Shown: positions 24,661-33,906, counted from the stretch's first letter. The stretch: DNA of 38,826 nucleotides from BMS3ABIN04 sp965554225 (GCA_965554225.1 CBEVZC010000017.1:1-38826); one strand, 5' to 3'. Program-made: numbers and translations. Notes: generated by a model not told the origin, from the sequence alone.

Positions 24661-26301
24661 ATGAAAAATTTTTTAATCAGCCTTGTATTTGTAGGAATAT
24701 TAGCTTTTACAATCACGACTGTTATTTCCCGCGGGTTCAGACCAAATGAAATTCCTAACGGAAGTGTGAACAGTTGCTCAAATTGCCATTTTAATCCTGC
24801 CGGCGGCGGACCAAGAAATGATTTTGGCACATTGGTAGAATTTAAATTTCTTACAGAACATAGTTCTGCCGGACATGTAATTTGGGGACCGCTGTTAGCA
24901 AGTTTAGATGCCGATAATGACGGCGTTACAAACGGACAAGAACTGCAAGACCCTTTTGGTCAATGGGTTACAGGTCAACCAAATCCAGGAAGTTCAAGTT
25001 TAGTTACATTACCAGGAGATTCTACAAGTAATACTCTTTCCACATTAACAGTTTCATTTTCAGGTATGAATCCCCATGTCGGGGAAATGTTAAAACTTAG
25101 AGTAATTGATAAAAGCAATATGAAAGAAGTTGGAAGAACCACATTTGCATCAATTACCGCATCTTTTGATGTAACACTGGATGTAATTTTACAAGGTCAT
25201 AGTTACTACATAGATTTCTTCGCAGATCACAACGGCAACGGTCTTTACGATCCTCCGTCTGTCGATCACGCTTGGCGAATTGAACTAAACAACGCTCAAG
25301 GAAATGATAGTGTCAGCTTTGTTCACAATACTAATTTTGTTGACATCGATTGGGATTATATGTTAACGGTTAATTTTAGCGGAATGACTCCCCATGTAGG
25401 ACAATTATTAGAGTTACGCGTAGAAGATGATGTTACTTCCGAAGAAGTTGGAAGAATTCGCCTCGAAGCTATTCCGTCTGCAAATTTTACCGTAAATATT
25501 CCCGGCATAAAACTTGGGAAGCAGTATAAAGTTGAATTTTATGCCGATCTTAACGGCAACGGTTTGTACGATGCTCCTCCCACTGATCATGCATGGAAGA
25601 TGCAGTTTGATAATCAAACCGGTGATGTGAGCCAAGACTTTGCACATAATACAAACTTTACGGATGTTGGTTGGGATTACCTATATACTTTAAACTTTAT
25701 CGGTATGAATCCACACGTCGGACAAATGCTGGAAATGCGAATTGTACGACAAGACAACAATAAAGAAATTGGACGGGTAAAAGTAGATGCTATTCCCGCT
25801 CCGGAGTTCTCAGTTTCAATACCGGGTATAGAAGTTGATCACGATTATAATGTTGATTTTTATGCTGACCTAAATGGAAACGGAAGTTACGATACTCCTC
25901 CCACCGATCATGCATGGAGACTTACGGTAAACAGCTCAACCGGAAATTTCGTTGATAACTTTACACATAATACTAACTTTACAGATATTGACTGGCCTGG
26001 AGTTACCGGTATTCTTGACGATATTGCAAGACTTCCAAAAACTTACAGACTTTTGCAGAATTACCCTAATCCGTTTAATCCATCAACAAAGATTACATTT
26101 AATCTAAAAGAATCCGGCTTGGTAACACTTAAAATATATGATATTTTAGGTCAAGAAGTTGCAACATTATTAAACAAAGTTCTCCCTGCGGGTTTAAACA
26201 GTGTTAATTTTGATGCCGGCGGTTTGCGAAGCGGAACTTATATATACAGAATTCAATCAAATAATTTTACAGCAGCAAAGAAAATGATTTTACTTAAATA
26301 A
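24661..26301 (+). CDS. Secreted temptin-like protein with CxxCH, three internal repeats and T9SS sorting domain
   Basis: A 546-residue exported protein. After a signal peptide, residues 25-105 resemble the temptin family in order: IPNGS, C39-x2-C42-H43 (CSNCHFNPAGGGPRNDFG), WGPLLASLDADNDG and TNGQEL. The CxxCH could bind haem c, and the DADNDG loop looks calcium-binding. Three tandem repeats of about 107 residues follow (126-233, 234-340, 341-447), each with GM(N/T)PHVG, EVGR or EIGR, FYAD or FFADxNGNG, DHAW and HNTNF. A T9SS sorting domain closes the protein (LLQNYPNPFNP, LKIYDILGQEVA). It is probably held on or released from the cell surface. The function is unknown. Confidence 0.85.
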   Translation: MKNFLISLVFVGILAFTITTVISRGFRPNEIPNGSVNSCSNCHFNPAGGGPRNDFGTLVEFKFLTEHSSAGHVIWGPLLASLDADNDGVTNGQELQDPFGQWVTGQPNPGSSSLVTLPGDSTSNTLSTLTVSFSGMNPHVGEMLKLRVIDKSNMKEVGRTTFASITASFDVTLDVILQGHSYYIDFFADHNGNGLYDPPSVDHAWRIELNNAQGNDSVSFVHNTNFVDIDWDYMLTVNFSGMTPHVGQLLELRVEDDVTSEEVGRIRLEAIPSANFTVNIPGIKLGKQYKVEFYADLNGNGLYDAPPTDHAWKMQFDNQTGDVSQDFAHNTNFTDVGWDYLYTLNFIGMNPHVGQMLEMRIVRQDNNKEIGRVKVDAIPAPEFSVSIPGIEVDHDYNVDFYADLNGNGSYDTPPTDHAWRLTVNSSTGNFVDNFTHNTNFTDIDWPGVTGILDDIARLPKTYRLLQNYPNPFNPSTKITFNLKESGLVTLKIYDILGQEVATLLNKVLPAGLNSVNFDAGGLRSGTYIYRIQSNNFTAAKKMILLK

Positions 26302-26307
26302 GAACAG

Positions 26308-26337
26308 AAGCAGCCGGTAATATCCGGCTGCTTTTTT
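26308..26337 (+). terminator. Rho-independent terminator after the temptin-like gene
   Basis: AAGCAGCCGG (26308-26317) pairs perfectly with CCGGCTGCTT (26324-26333) across a 6-base loop, with T residues at 26332-26337. It is strong. It separates the DUF2892/temptin unit from the lipoprotein gene 27 bases on, so the latter depends on read-through or its own promoter. Confidence 0.9.
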
Positions 26338-26363
26338 ATTAAGTTAATGAAGGGGGCAATGAA

Positions 26364-26849
26364 GTGAAAAACGGTATTAATTTAAAAATTAAAAAGACTT
26401 TGAAAACCAAGAGAGATAAACATATTAAACTAATTCTTGTAGCTTTGATTATTTTAATTCAACTAATTATTTCAGCTTGTGCAGACAGCATTACTGAAAG
26501 TACACCGAGCGTTGACCAAAACCCAAATAGCGAACCGATGAAAGCAACGTTCTCCGATATTCAAAATAAAATCTTTAATAAATCATGCGCCTTAAGCGGC
26601 TGCCATGTAACAGGTGTCCAATCACCAAATTTATCGGGAGATGCTTATAGTACAATTGTCAACAAGCCGAGCACTCAAGGCATAAATTATATTCAGCCGG
26701 GCGATCCGGCTAAAAGCTATCTGTTTATGAAAATTACGGGGGCGCCGGGAATTTCAGGCGCACAGATGCCGAGGAATGCATCTCCACTTTCCAAATCTTC
26801 AATTGATTCCGTAAAAGCTTGGATTGAAAGAGGAGCAATTAAAAATTAA
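26364..26849 (+). CDS. Cytochrome c-like lipoprotein with CX4CH haem motif
   Basis: This 161-residue lipoprotein starts at GTG 26364, with AGGGGG at 26351-26356. A long basic N-terminal region precedes the signal helix and lipobox LIISAC (Cys39). The mature domain carries C75-x4-C80-H81 (CALSGCH) instead of the usual CxxCH, with M135 in AQMPRN as a possible second ligand, and ends SIDSVKAWIERGA. This plan (IFNKSC, PGDPAKSYL, GAQMP, VKAWIERGA) is shared by a widespread family of predicted mono-haem proteins in Bacteroidota and Myxococcota. Haem attachment is inferred. The YceI gene starts 16 bases later. Confidence 0.82.
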   Translation: MKNGINLKIKKTLKTKRDKHIKLILVALIILIQLIISACADSITESTPSVDQNPNSEPMKATFSDIQNKIFNKSCALSGCHVTGVQSPNLSGDAYSTIVNKPSTQGINYIQPGDPAKSYLFMKITGAPGISGAQMPRNASPLSKSSIDSVKAWIERGAIKN

Positions 26850-26865
26850 TAACAACTGGTTTGAA

Positions 26866-27453
26866 ATGAAAAAAATAATAATATTAATATTGGTTCTTGT
26901 AATAAATACATTCACTCATGCTGAGGAGTGGGATGTAAAAAGAGACGCAAAAAATTCAGTTAAATTCACATCGTCAACTACCGTGCTGGACTTTGACGGA
27001 GTAACCGACAAAATTGACGGTTATATATATTGGGAGGGCGATAAAATATTTAGCGGTAAAAACGAACTTTATTTCGAAGTGGATTTAAACACCGTTAAAA
27101 CCGGAATAGGCAAAAGAGACCGCGATATGAGAGAGGACGTTTTGGAAACGGATAAATGGCCTAAAACATATTTTAAGGGAACTATAGTTTCTGCAAGCAA
27201 AACCGATTCTTCAAACTCATACGACATAATTGCAAAAGGTAAAATGTTTATTCACGGAGTTGAGAAGGAAATGAAAATACCGGCTGTTATTAAATTACAG
27301 AACGGAACAATGAATGTTCAGACTCGATTTTCAGTTTTTTTAAAAGACTATAATATTAAAGCTCCGAGTTTGTTAGCGTTTATAAAGGTTGCCGAGGAAA
27401 TTAGATTATCGCTTAATTTTTACTTACAGAAATCTGCGGAGAAAAACAATTGA
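26866..27453 (+). CDS. YceI family exported protein
   Basis: This 195-residue protein starts at ATG 26866, where a clean signal peptide begins (MKKIIILILVLVINTFTHA); an in-frame TTG at 26824 would lie inside the preceding gene. The mature part is a YceI-type lipocalin-like barrel: NSVKFTSSTTVLDFDGVTDKIDGYI, the conserved RDRDMREDVLETDKWPKTYF, then KGKMFIHGVEKEMKIPAVIKL in two strands. YceI proteins bind isoprenoid or other long-chain molecules in the periplasm; the ligand here is unknown. Its stop codon overlaps the start of the DUF5777 gene. Confidence 0.9.
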   Translation: MKKIIILILVLVINTFTHAEEWDVKRDAKNSVKFTSSTTVLDFDGVTDKIDGYIYWEGDKIFSGKNELYFEVDLNTVKTGIGKRDRDMREDVLETDKWPKTYFKGTIVSASKTDSSNSYDIIAKGKMFIHGVEKEMKIPAVIKLQNGTMNVQTRFSVFLKDYNIKAPSLLAFIKVAEEIRLSLNFYLQKSAEKNN

Positions 27454-28316
27454 AGTTGAAAACGATTATTATTGTTCTTTTTATATTGTCTTTTGCAATA
27501 AATGCACAACCCAAATGGAAAGCTGAAAAACCAACCAAAGTTGACTTAGAACTATTTCACGGAACTCAAACGGCGAATTTTCCTACAACCGAATCACTTA
27601 AAAAGGGAAACCTTATGTATGAAATTTCACATAGGTTTTTACCGTCTATAAAAGACGGATTTGATGAGTTGTATGGCTTCGATGGCCCGACACGAATAAG
27701 ATTTGCGCTCGGCTACGGAATAACCGATCATTTAATGATTACGCTCGGACGCAGCAATAATACGGATAATCTGGATCTGCAATTGAAACAAAAAGTGTTT
27801 CAATTTTATAGTAAAAAATTACCGGCGGTTATCTCGGTTTTGGGAGGAATTTCTTGGAACACCGAAGTCCCGCCGAATATAGGGAGAAGCAGAACCGATG
27901 GTGATAACTTTCAGTTTTATACCCAATTGGTTTTTAATACAATGCTTTTTAATGAAAAACTCGGGATCGGACTGGTACCGTCTTACTTGTATAATAGCTT
28001 TATTTATGCAATAGATAAACAATATTCTTTCACACTGGGGATTTATGCACAGTATTACATAAACAGGACCTGGAGTGTCTGGTTCGAATATAATCCCACA
28101 ATTGCCGGTTACCGCGGCAGAATAAGATTAGACGAAAAAGGCAAGTCTTATAACAGCCTTGCTTTCGGTTTCGATATTGAAACAGGAGGACATATTTTTC
28201 ATTTACTGGTTACCAACAATGCAAGACTTAATCCTTCGCAATATCTTGTGGGCGCAGACCGTTCGGCAAGCGACGATATGTGGAGAATCGGTTTCGGAAT
28301 TTTACGGTATTTCTAA
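27450..28316 (+). CDS. DUF5777 family predicted outer-membrane beta-barrel protein
   Basis: This 288-residue protein begins at a TTG (27450) that overlaps the YceI stop codon by three bases, with GGAG at 27438-27441, which indicates translational coupling. It has a signal peptide (to FAINA), then alternating strands typical of outer-membrane barrels (LMYEISHRF, RFALGYGITDHLMITLG, SFTLGIYAQYYI, WSVWFEYNPT) and an aromatic C-terminus (RIGFGILRYF). It fits the DUF5777 family, which in Bacteroidota often sits beside YceI and cytochrome-like genes, exactly as here. Function unknown. Confidence 0.85.
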   Translation: MKLKTIIIVLFILSFAINAQPKWKAEKPTKVDLELFHGTQTANFPTTESLKKGNLMYEISHRFLPSIKDGFDELYGFDGPTRIRFALGYGITDHLMITLGRSNNTDNLDLQLKQKVFQFYSKKLPAVISVLGGISWNTEVPPNIGRSRTDGDNFQFYTQLVFNTMLFNEKLGIGLVPSYLYNSFIYAIDKQYSFTLGIYAQYYINRTWSVWFEYNPTIAGYRGRIRLDEKGKSYNSLAFGFDIETGGHIFHLLVTNNARLNPSQYLVGADRSASDDMWRIGFGILRYF

Positions 28317-28474
28317 CTATTACTCCGGTCATCTTACGATCGTGGCCACACGTCAAGAATTACTTACCCGGCTGACATGGTCGCACCATGGCAATACAAT
28401 CATTTTGTTACCGTACTAACGCGACCTCCAAATCAGCAGGTAAAATCATAAATCAATCTTATAAAATCAGCGTC
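28317..28474. other. Convergent spacer with overlapping palindromes and atypical composition
   Basis: This 158-base gap between two convergent genes holds no credible gene, tRNA or classical terminator. It includes an imperfect palindrome at 28333-28357, built on the overlapping 8-base perfect palindromes ACGATCGT (28336-28343) and GTGGCCAC (28342-28349), and CATGG-TCGCA-CCATG at 28376-28390. The first 120 bases are visibly richer in G and C than other spacers here. Confidence 0.5.
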
Positions 28475-30202
28475 CTATTTGTTTTCGTAAACTATTTTTC
28501 CATCTATTATTGTATACAAAACTTTGGTATTTATTATTTCGCTTTCGGGAACAGTCATTATGTTTTTTGAAAGAACAACAATATCGGCAACTTTACCGGG
28601 TGTTAGAGAGCCTTTAATGTTTTCTTCAAAAGTAGCATACGCGCCGTTAATAGTATATGATTTCAATGCTTCTTCCCGGGTCATTTTCTGCTCGGGATAA
28701 AAAGCTTTACCGCTTTTTGTTTTTCTGGTAACGGTCGCATAAAAATTAGGAATAGGGTCAACATCCTCTACGGGGGAATCGGTACCGTTGCAAATAACCG
28801 TTCCCAAATCAAGCAAAGACCGCCATGCATACGATTCCATTTTAGCCCGCCATTTCCCTAATCTTTTTTCCACAAATACTGCATCCGATGTACAATGGAT
28901 TCCCTGCATAGCTGCAATTACTCCAAGTTTGGCAAATCTCGGCTGGTCCTTCGGAGATACATGTTGGGCATGTTCAACTCGCCATCTTAAGTTTTTCTTA
29001 TCCGGATATTTTTTGAATTCGGCTTCATAAATATTTAGAATCTCTCTATTTGCTTTATCGCCGATTGCATGTGTGCAAAGTTGAAATCCGTTCTCCATAG
29101 CTATTTGTGCAGCTTTTCTTATATCGCTTAACGGAGTAACGTTTAATCCGGAAGTTGTAGGAACATCATTATACAGACTTAACATCCAAGCTCCCCGCGA
29201 ACCAAGTGCACCGTCCATATATTTTTTAATTGCTCTAACTGTTAAGTGATTATTTGCATAACCTAATATTTTATAGTCCTTAATATGTTTTTCTAAATTT
29301 TTATTGCTCTCAAGCAGCATTACATCGAGCCGGATATTTATTTTACCTTCGTCAATTAATTTTTTCAGAAGATCAATTTCTTCAAATGTTGACCCGGCAT
29401 CTTCAAAGGATGTAATACCTTTTTGAATACATTCTTTATTTGCCAATTCGTATGCCTTAACTTTTTCTTCAATTTCTTTCTCTTTTGGTCGTTTATTAAG
29501 ATAGTTATCATACGCTTTGGTTATTAAATCCATAGCATCCTCTTTAAATACTCCAATTGCGTTTCCCAAGCTGTCTCTTACAATTTCGCCACCGCGGGGG
29601 TTAGGAGTACTTTTAGTAATTCCGGCTAATTCCATTGCTTTTGCGTTTGCAAAAAGCGCATGACCGCTTGCATGTTTAAGCAAAACGGGATTATACGGTG
29701 TAGCTTTGCTTAATACATTGTGAAACGGATATCCGTTAACATTAGGCGTAGGGACAGGATCCCATTTTTCCTGATGCCATCCCCGGCCAATAATCCAATC
29801 ACCCGGTTTTGCTTTTCCCGCAGCACTTGCCACTAAGTAAATTATTTCGTCCCAGTTTTTAGCCAACCTTAAATCCAAATTAATTTTAGCCATTCCGGTT
29901 CCGAGAAAATGCGCATGACTGTCCATAAATCCAGGCATAGCAAAACGACCTTTCAAATCAATAACTTTGGTAGAGTCACCTACGAACTTTTTAATTTCTT
30001 TGTTAGTACCCACAGATAGAATTTTTCCGTTCTTAATTGCCAGAGCTTGCACTGTGGGGTTAGTGGTATCTACCGTTGCTATTTGTCCGTTGGTTAAGAT
30101 AAGATCAGCGAAATCTGTCTTATTATCGCAGCTTGTTAAAAATAACGGTCCGAATAAAAGTAAAGATATTATAAAGACTTTAACGGTTAAGTGAATTTTC
30201 AT
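28475..30202 (-). CDS. Exported amidohydrolase family lipoprotein (YtcJ-like)
   Basis: This 575-residue protein belongs to the amidohydrolase superfamily, amidohydrolase-3/YtcJ type. A lipoprotein signal peptide ends in FLTSC (Cys25). The first metal motif is H96-x-H98 in FMDSHAHFLG. Later come the family landmarks YMDGALGSRGAW, LCTHAIGDKANREIL, RWRVEHAQHVSP and the aspartate in NGTDSPVEDVDP, then the composite-domain end PGKVADIVVLSKN. These enzymes hydrolyse C-N bonds of amides or cyclic compounds; the substrate is not predictable. It is monocistronic, convergent with the DUF5777 gene, and divergent from the acyl-CoA synthetase gene. Confidence 0.92.
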   Translation of the reverse strand: MKIHLTVKVFIISLLLFGPLFLTSCDNKTDFADLILTNGQIATVDTTNPTVQALAIKNGKILSVGTNKEIKKFVGDSTKVIDLKGRFAMPGFMDSHAHFLGTGMAKINLDLRLAKNWDEIIYLVASAAGKAKPGDWIIGRGWHQEKWDPVPTPNVNGYPFHNVLSKATPYNPVLLKHASGHALFANAKAMELAGITKSTPNPRGGEIVRDSLGNAIGVFKEDAMDLITKAYDNYLNKRPKEKEIEEKVKAYELANKECIQKGITSFEDAGSTFEEIDLLKKLIDEGKINIRLDVMLLESNKNLEKHIKDYKILGYANNHLTVRAIKKYMDGALGSRGAWMLSLYNDVPTTSGLNVTPLSDIRKAAQIAMENGFQLCTHAIGDKANREILNIYEAEFKKYPDKKNLRWRVEHAQHVSPKDQPRFAKLGVIAAMQGIHCTSDAVFVEKRLGKWRAKMESYAWRSLLDLGTVICNGTDSPVEDVDPIPNFYATVTRKTKSGKAFYPEQKMTREEALKSYTINGAYATFEENIKGSLTPGKVADIVVLSKNIMTVPESEIINTKVLYTIIDGKIVYENK

Positions 30203-30339
30203 TTTTATATGTTTCCTTATTCAACTCAATAAATATGTTTTATGCTAATTTAATGAATAAGTCATTAATATTTTCTATTTTTCGGTTTAGTTCCTAGTTA
30301 AAAATATCTGAAATATTCACATTACTCTTCGGAACCGTT

Positions 30340-32391
30340 ATGAATAAAAGCATTGTTCCTTTCTTTTATCCAAATTCAATTTGCATTGTCGGTGCTTCAA
30401 CAAAAGAAAAAAGTATCGGATATGAAATATTAAATTCCATTATTTCTTACGGATACACGGGAAAAGTTTTTCCGGTAAATCCAAAAGCGGACAGAGTTCT
30501 CAAATATAAATGTTATCACTTCATTGAAGAAATAACCGAACAAATAGACCTTGCTATTGTTGTGGTCCCAAAAAGATTTGTAGAAGAATCAATCGACAAA
30601 TTATTAAACAAAAATGTAAAATCAATTCTCCTAATTACTGCGGGTTTTAGGGAAATAGGAAAAGAAGGCGAAGAGCTGGAAACCCGAATTGTTAAAAAAG
30701 TGAAAGCTGCAGGAGCAAGACTTGTTGGTCCCAATTGTATGGGAGTAATCAATACTTTAGATGCTGTTAAGTTAAACGCTACTTTTGTTGCGGAAAAACC
30801 GGAGAAGGGATTTAGCGGCTTTTTCTCGCAGAGCGGTGCTTTAGGTGCTGCCGTGTTAAATTCTTTAAAGGAAACGGATATTAGATTTGCTCATTTTATT
30901 AGTGCCGGAAATAAAGCCGATATCACCGAAAATGATGTTTTGGACTTTTGGCTTAAAGATAAAAACATTAAGATATTAACGTTTTATTTGGAAAGTTTTG
31001 AAAACGGACTTGAGTTTATTAAACTTTTCAAGGAAAATAAAAAACCGGTAATTATTCTGAAAGCCGGAAGAACTAAAAGCGGAATGAAAGCCGCATCTTC
31101 CCATACCGGAGCGCTGAGTAACGACGATAGAACTGTAAAAGCTTTGTTTCAACAGTTCGGCATAATACGCGCAAACACCCTAAACGAAATATTCAATACG
31201 GCTAAGGGTTTCGAGTACTTCCCAATTCCCAAAGGAAATAATATTGCCGTAGTAACTAATGCCGGCGGTCCGGCAATTTTGGCGGTTGATAAACTTGAAG
31301 AAAGGGGGTTGGTACTTGCCGAAATTTCCGAAAAAACAAAATCCAAATTGAGAGAAATTGTTCATCCGGAAGGAAGTATAAATAATCCTATAGACTTATT
31401 ACCGGGAGCAACGCACGAAGTTTACCACAAAGTAAATGAATTGGTTTTAAAAGATGATAACGTTGATGCAGTGGTGTCTATTTTCGTCGAACCGGTAATG
31501 GTAAATCCCTTCGAAGTAATTGAGGTGGTAAATTCTATTCGCTCTGAGAAACCGATTTACCAAGTCTGCATGCCGCTTCCCGGGTTTTGGAAGGAGTATG
31601 GAAAGAAATCCGAGAGGAGAATTCCAATCTTTCGTCAGCCGGAAGATCCTGCGGAAATTATTTCCAACATTTTACACTATGAACAAACTAAGTATAAAAA
31701 ATATAATATTTCAGTAAAAACAGTTTCTCTAAAAGATCAAAAAACCGAATCAACTTTTTTAGATCAGGCTAAAGCTGCAGAACTTTGCCAACGCTATAGT
31801 ATTCCCATTGTTGAAGATAGAATTTTTACAATTGATAAACTGGAGCGGTTTAACAATTTTGAATTTCCCTTAGTGCTGAAAGGTTTACACAAAAAAGTAG
31901 TTCACAAATCGGAGTTAAATGCCGTTAAGCTTGGAATAAAAAGTAAAACACAGTTAATTTCCTCTGCTTATGAAATGTGTGACAATTTTTCTAAATACGG
32001 CTTTGAGTTAAAAAAGTTTCTCATCCAACCGTTCATTAAGCCTAAATTCGAACTATTATTGGGAGGTTTAAGAGATTTATCTTTCGGACCCATTATTATG
32101 TTTGGATCAGGTGGTAAATATGTGGAGGTTTTAGATGATATCTCGATGAGATCGGCTTTTCTTACGGAATCGGATGTAGACGAAATGATTAACTCAACAA
32201 AAATCGGGAAAATACTTAACGGTGCGCGTGGCGAGGGTCCAATGGATTTAAGCAAAATAAAAATGCTGCTGAGATCAATATCGAGAATGCTAATTGAGCA
32301 TGAAGATATTCTAGAGTTTGATTTTAATCCCCTCATCATTGCAGAAGATAATTCAATTCATATTGTTGATGTAAGAATAAAAGTTAATTAA
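30340..32391 (+). CDS. ADP-forming acetate/acyl-CoA synthetase (fused subunits)
   Basis: This 683-residue protein has the fused alpha-beta arrangement of NDP-forming acyl-CoA synthetases. A CoA-binding Rossmann domain comes first (SICIVGASTKEKSIGYEIL, KVFPVNPKA). Succinyl-CoA-ligase-like domains follow, with the phosphohistidine near residue 255 (SSHTGALS). An ATP-grasp domain from about 470 ends it (FPLVLKGLHKKVVHKSE, GPIIMFGSGGKYVEVLDD). The enzyme converts acyl-CoA, ADP and phosphate to acid, CoA and ATP, giving substrate-level phosphorylation in fermenting or amino-acid-degrading cells. Acetate is the likeliest substrate. It precedes glgA by 54 bases. Confidence 0.92.
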   Translation: MNKSIVPFFYPNSICIVGASTKEKSIGYEILNSIISYGYTGKVFPVNPKADRVLKYKCYHFIEEITEQIDLAIVVVPKRFVEESIDKLLNKNVKSILLITAGFREIGKEGEELETRIVKKVKAAGARLVGPNCMGVINTLDAVKLNATFVAEKPEKGFSGFFSQSGALGAAVLNSLKETDIRFAHFISAGNKADITENDVLDFWLKDKNIKILTFYLESFENGLEFIKLFKENKKPVIILKAGRTKSGMKAASSHTGALSNDDRTVKALFQQFGIIRANTLNEIFNTAKGFEYFPIPKGNNIAVVTNAGGPAILAVDKLEERGLVLAEISEKTKSKLREIVHPEGSINNPIDLLPGATHEVYHKVNELVLKDDNVDAVVSIFVEPVMVNPFEVIEVVNSIRSEKPIYQVCMPLPGFWKEYGKKSERRIPIFRQPEDPAEIISNILHYEQTKYKKYNISVKTVSLKDQKTESTFLDQAKAAELCQRYSIPIVEDRIFTIDKLERFNNFEFPLVLKGLHKKVVHKSELNAVKLGIKSKTQLISSAYEMCDNFSKYGFELKKFLIQPFIKPKFELLLGGLRDLSFGPIIMFGSGGKYVEVLDDISMRSAFLTESDVDEMINSTKIGKILNGARGEGPMDLSKIKMLLRSISRMLIEHEDILEFDFNPLIIAEDNSIHIVDVRIKVN

Positions 32392-32445
32392 GTATTTTCG
32401 CATTATATTACCTCATCATATTCAAAAGTTTTTATCTTTACAACT

Positions 32446-33906
32446 ATGAAAATAGCTTTTGTATCCAGCGAAGTTTATCCTTATGCAAAAACCGGTGGTT
32501 TAGCCGATGTTTCCGGTGCACTTCCAAAAGAGTTGGCTAAACTCGGTCATGAAGTCCGCGTATTTATGCCTAAATACTATCCAGTTAGTGAATATGAGTA
32601 TAATTTACACTACGATAAATATATTGGCGAAATGAAAATTACAGTTGGAGGAGTATCACATTCAACTTACGTATTTCACGGATACATGCCGGACTCAATA
32701 GTTGATATATATTTTATTCATAATCCGCACTATTTTCATAGACCAGACATATATACAAACGATTGGGATGAAGACGAAAGATTTATTCTGTTTCAAAAAG
32801 CCGTAATAGAATCAATACAAAGAATGGGATGGTCTCCGGATATTATTCATTGTAACGATTGGCAAACATCTCTAATTCCATTGTACATAAAAGACAATTA
32901 CAGTTGGGATAAACTCTTTGAGAATACCGCAACACTTTTAACAATTCACAACATTGGTTATCAGGGAAGATTTTCACCCGACACATTAAGCAAAGCAGAA
33001 ATTAACGAAAAGTATTTTTATTCCGGGGGACCAATAGAAATGGAAGGCGGTGTAAATTTTTTAAAAGCCGGAATACATTTGGCAGACAAAATAAACACCG
33101 TAAGCCCTACATATGCAAACGAGTTGCTTACGCCTGAATACGGTATGGGTTTAGACTACTCGCTCTGGCAGAGAAAAGATGATTTTACCGGAATATTGAA
33201 CGGAGTGGATTATTCTATTTGGAATCCGGAAATCGATAAACATATTCCTTACAATTATTCGGTTGGAAGCTTATCGGTCAAATCTAAAAACAAAGAGTTT
33301 TTGTTAAAACATTTTAAAATTTCCTACGATACGAACATTCCCTTAATTGGAATTATATCCAGAATGGTGATACAAAAGGGATTTGACATAATTGCCGAAG
33401 CTTTGAATGAGTTAATGAACTTGGAAGCACAATGGATAATTTTAGGAAGCGGTGAGAGCAAATACGAAAACATGTTTAATACGTTAGTTAATAATTATCC
33501 GGGAAAGGTTGGTGTTTACATTGGCTATAACAACGAACTGGCACACCTAATTGAAGCAGGGTCCGACATTTTCTTGATGCCGTCACATTATGAACCTTGC
33601 GGGCTTAATCAAATTTATTCATTGAAATATGGAACTATTCCTGTCGTTCGTAAAACCGGCGGACTTGCAGATACGGTTCAAGATTGGAATGAATACAATT
33701 CCTACGGAATGGATACCGGAAACGGCTTTTCTTTTTATGAGTATTCAGGCAAAGCATTATTACAATCTGTCAAAAGAGCAATAAACGATTTTCACAATAA
33801 ACCCATTTGGCCTAAAATACAATATAATGGTATGATAAAGGACTATTCCTGGCATCACTCAGCAGAAGAATATAACAATCTCTACAATCAAACTTACCGA
33901 AAGTAA
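32446..33906 (+). CDS. glgA: Glycogen synthase GlgA (ADP-glucose type)
   Basis: GlgA (GT5) adds glucose from ADP-glucose to alpha-1,4-glucan. The 486 residues are normal length. The N-terminal KTGGLADVSGALP with the substrate-binding lysine is at about 15, followed by IIHCNDWQTSLIPLY and LTIHNIGYQG. The C-terminal Rossmann domain has ISRMVIQKGFDII and the E-x7-E region EPCGLNQIYSLKYG, then RKTGGLADTV. It may be co-transcribed with the acyl-CoA synthetase gene (54-base gap). No other glycogen gene is in the window. Confidence 0.96.
   Translation: MKIAFVSSEVYPYAKTGGLADVSGALPKELAKLGHEVRVFMPKYYPVSEYEYNLHYDKYIGEMKITVGGVSHSTYVFHGYMPDSIVDIYFIHNPHYFHRPDIYTNDWDEDERFILFQKAVIESIQRMGWSPDIIHCNDWQTSLIPLYIKDNYSWDKLFENTATLLTIHNIGYQGRFSPDTLSKAEINEKYFYSGGPIEMEGGVNFLKAGIHLADKINTVSPTYANELLTPEYGMGLDYSLWQRKDDFTGILNGVDYSIWNPEIDKHIPYNYSVGSLSVKSKNKEFLLKHFKISYDTNIPLIGIISRMVIQKGFDIIAEALNELMNLEAQWIILGSGESKYENMFNTLVNNYPGKVGVYIGYNNELAHLIEAGSDIFLMPSHYEPCGLNQIYSLKYGTIPVVRKTGGLADTVQDWNEYNSYGMDTGNGFSFYEYSGKALLQSVKRAINDFHNKPIWPKIQYNGMIKDYSWHHSAEEYNNLYNQTYRK

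Noticed and set aside
28159..28419. Open frame of 86 codons on the plus strand, overlapping the DUF5777 gene end
   Set aside because: Two thirds of it lies inside the DUF5777 coding sequence in another frame; the remainder covers the odd spacer. No start site or family likeness.
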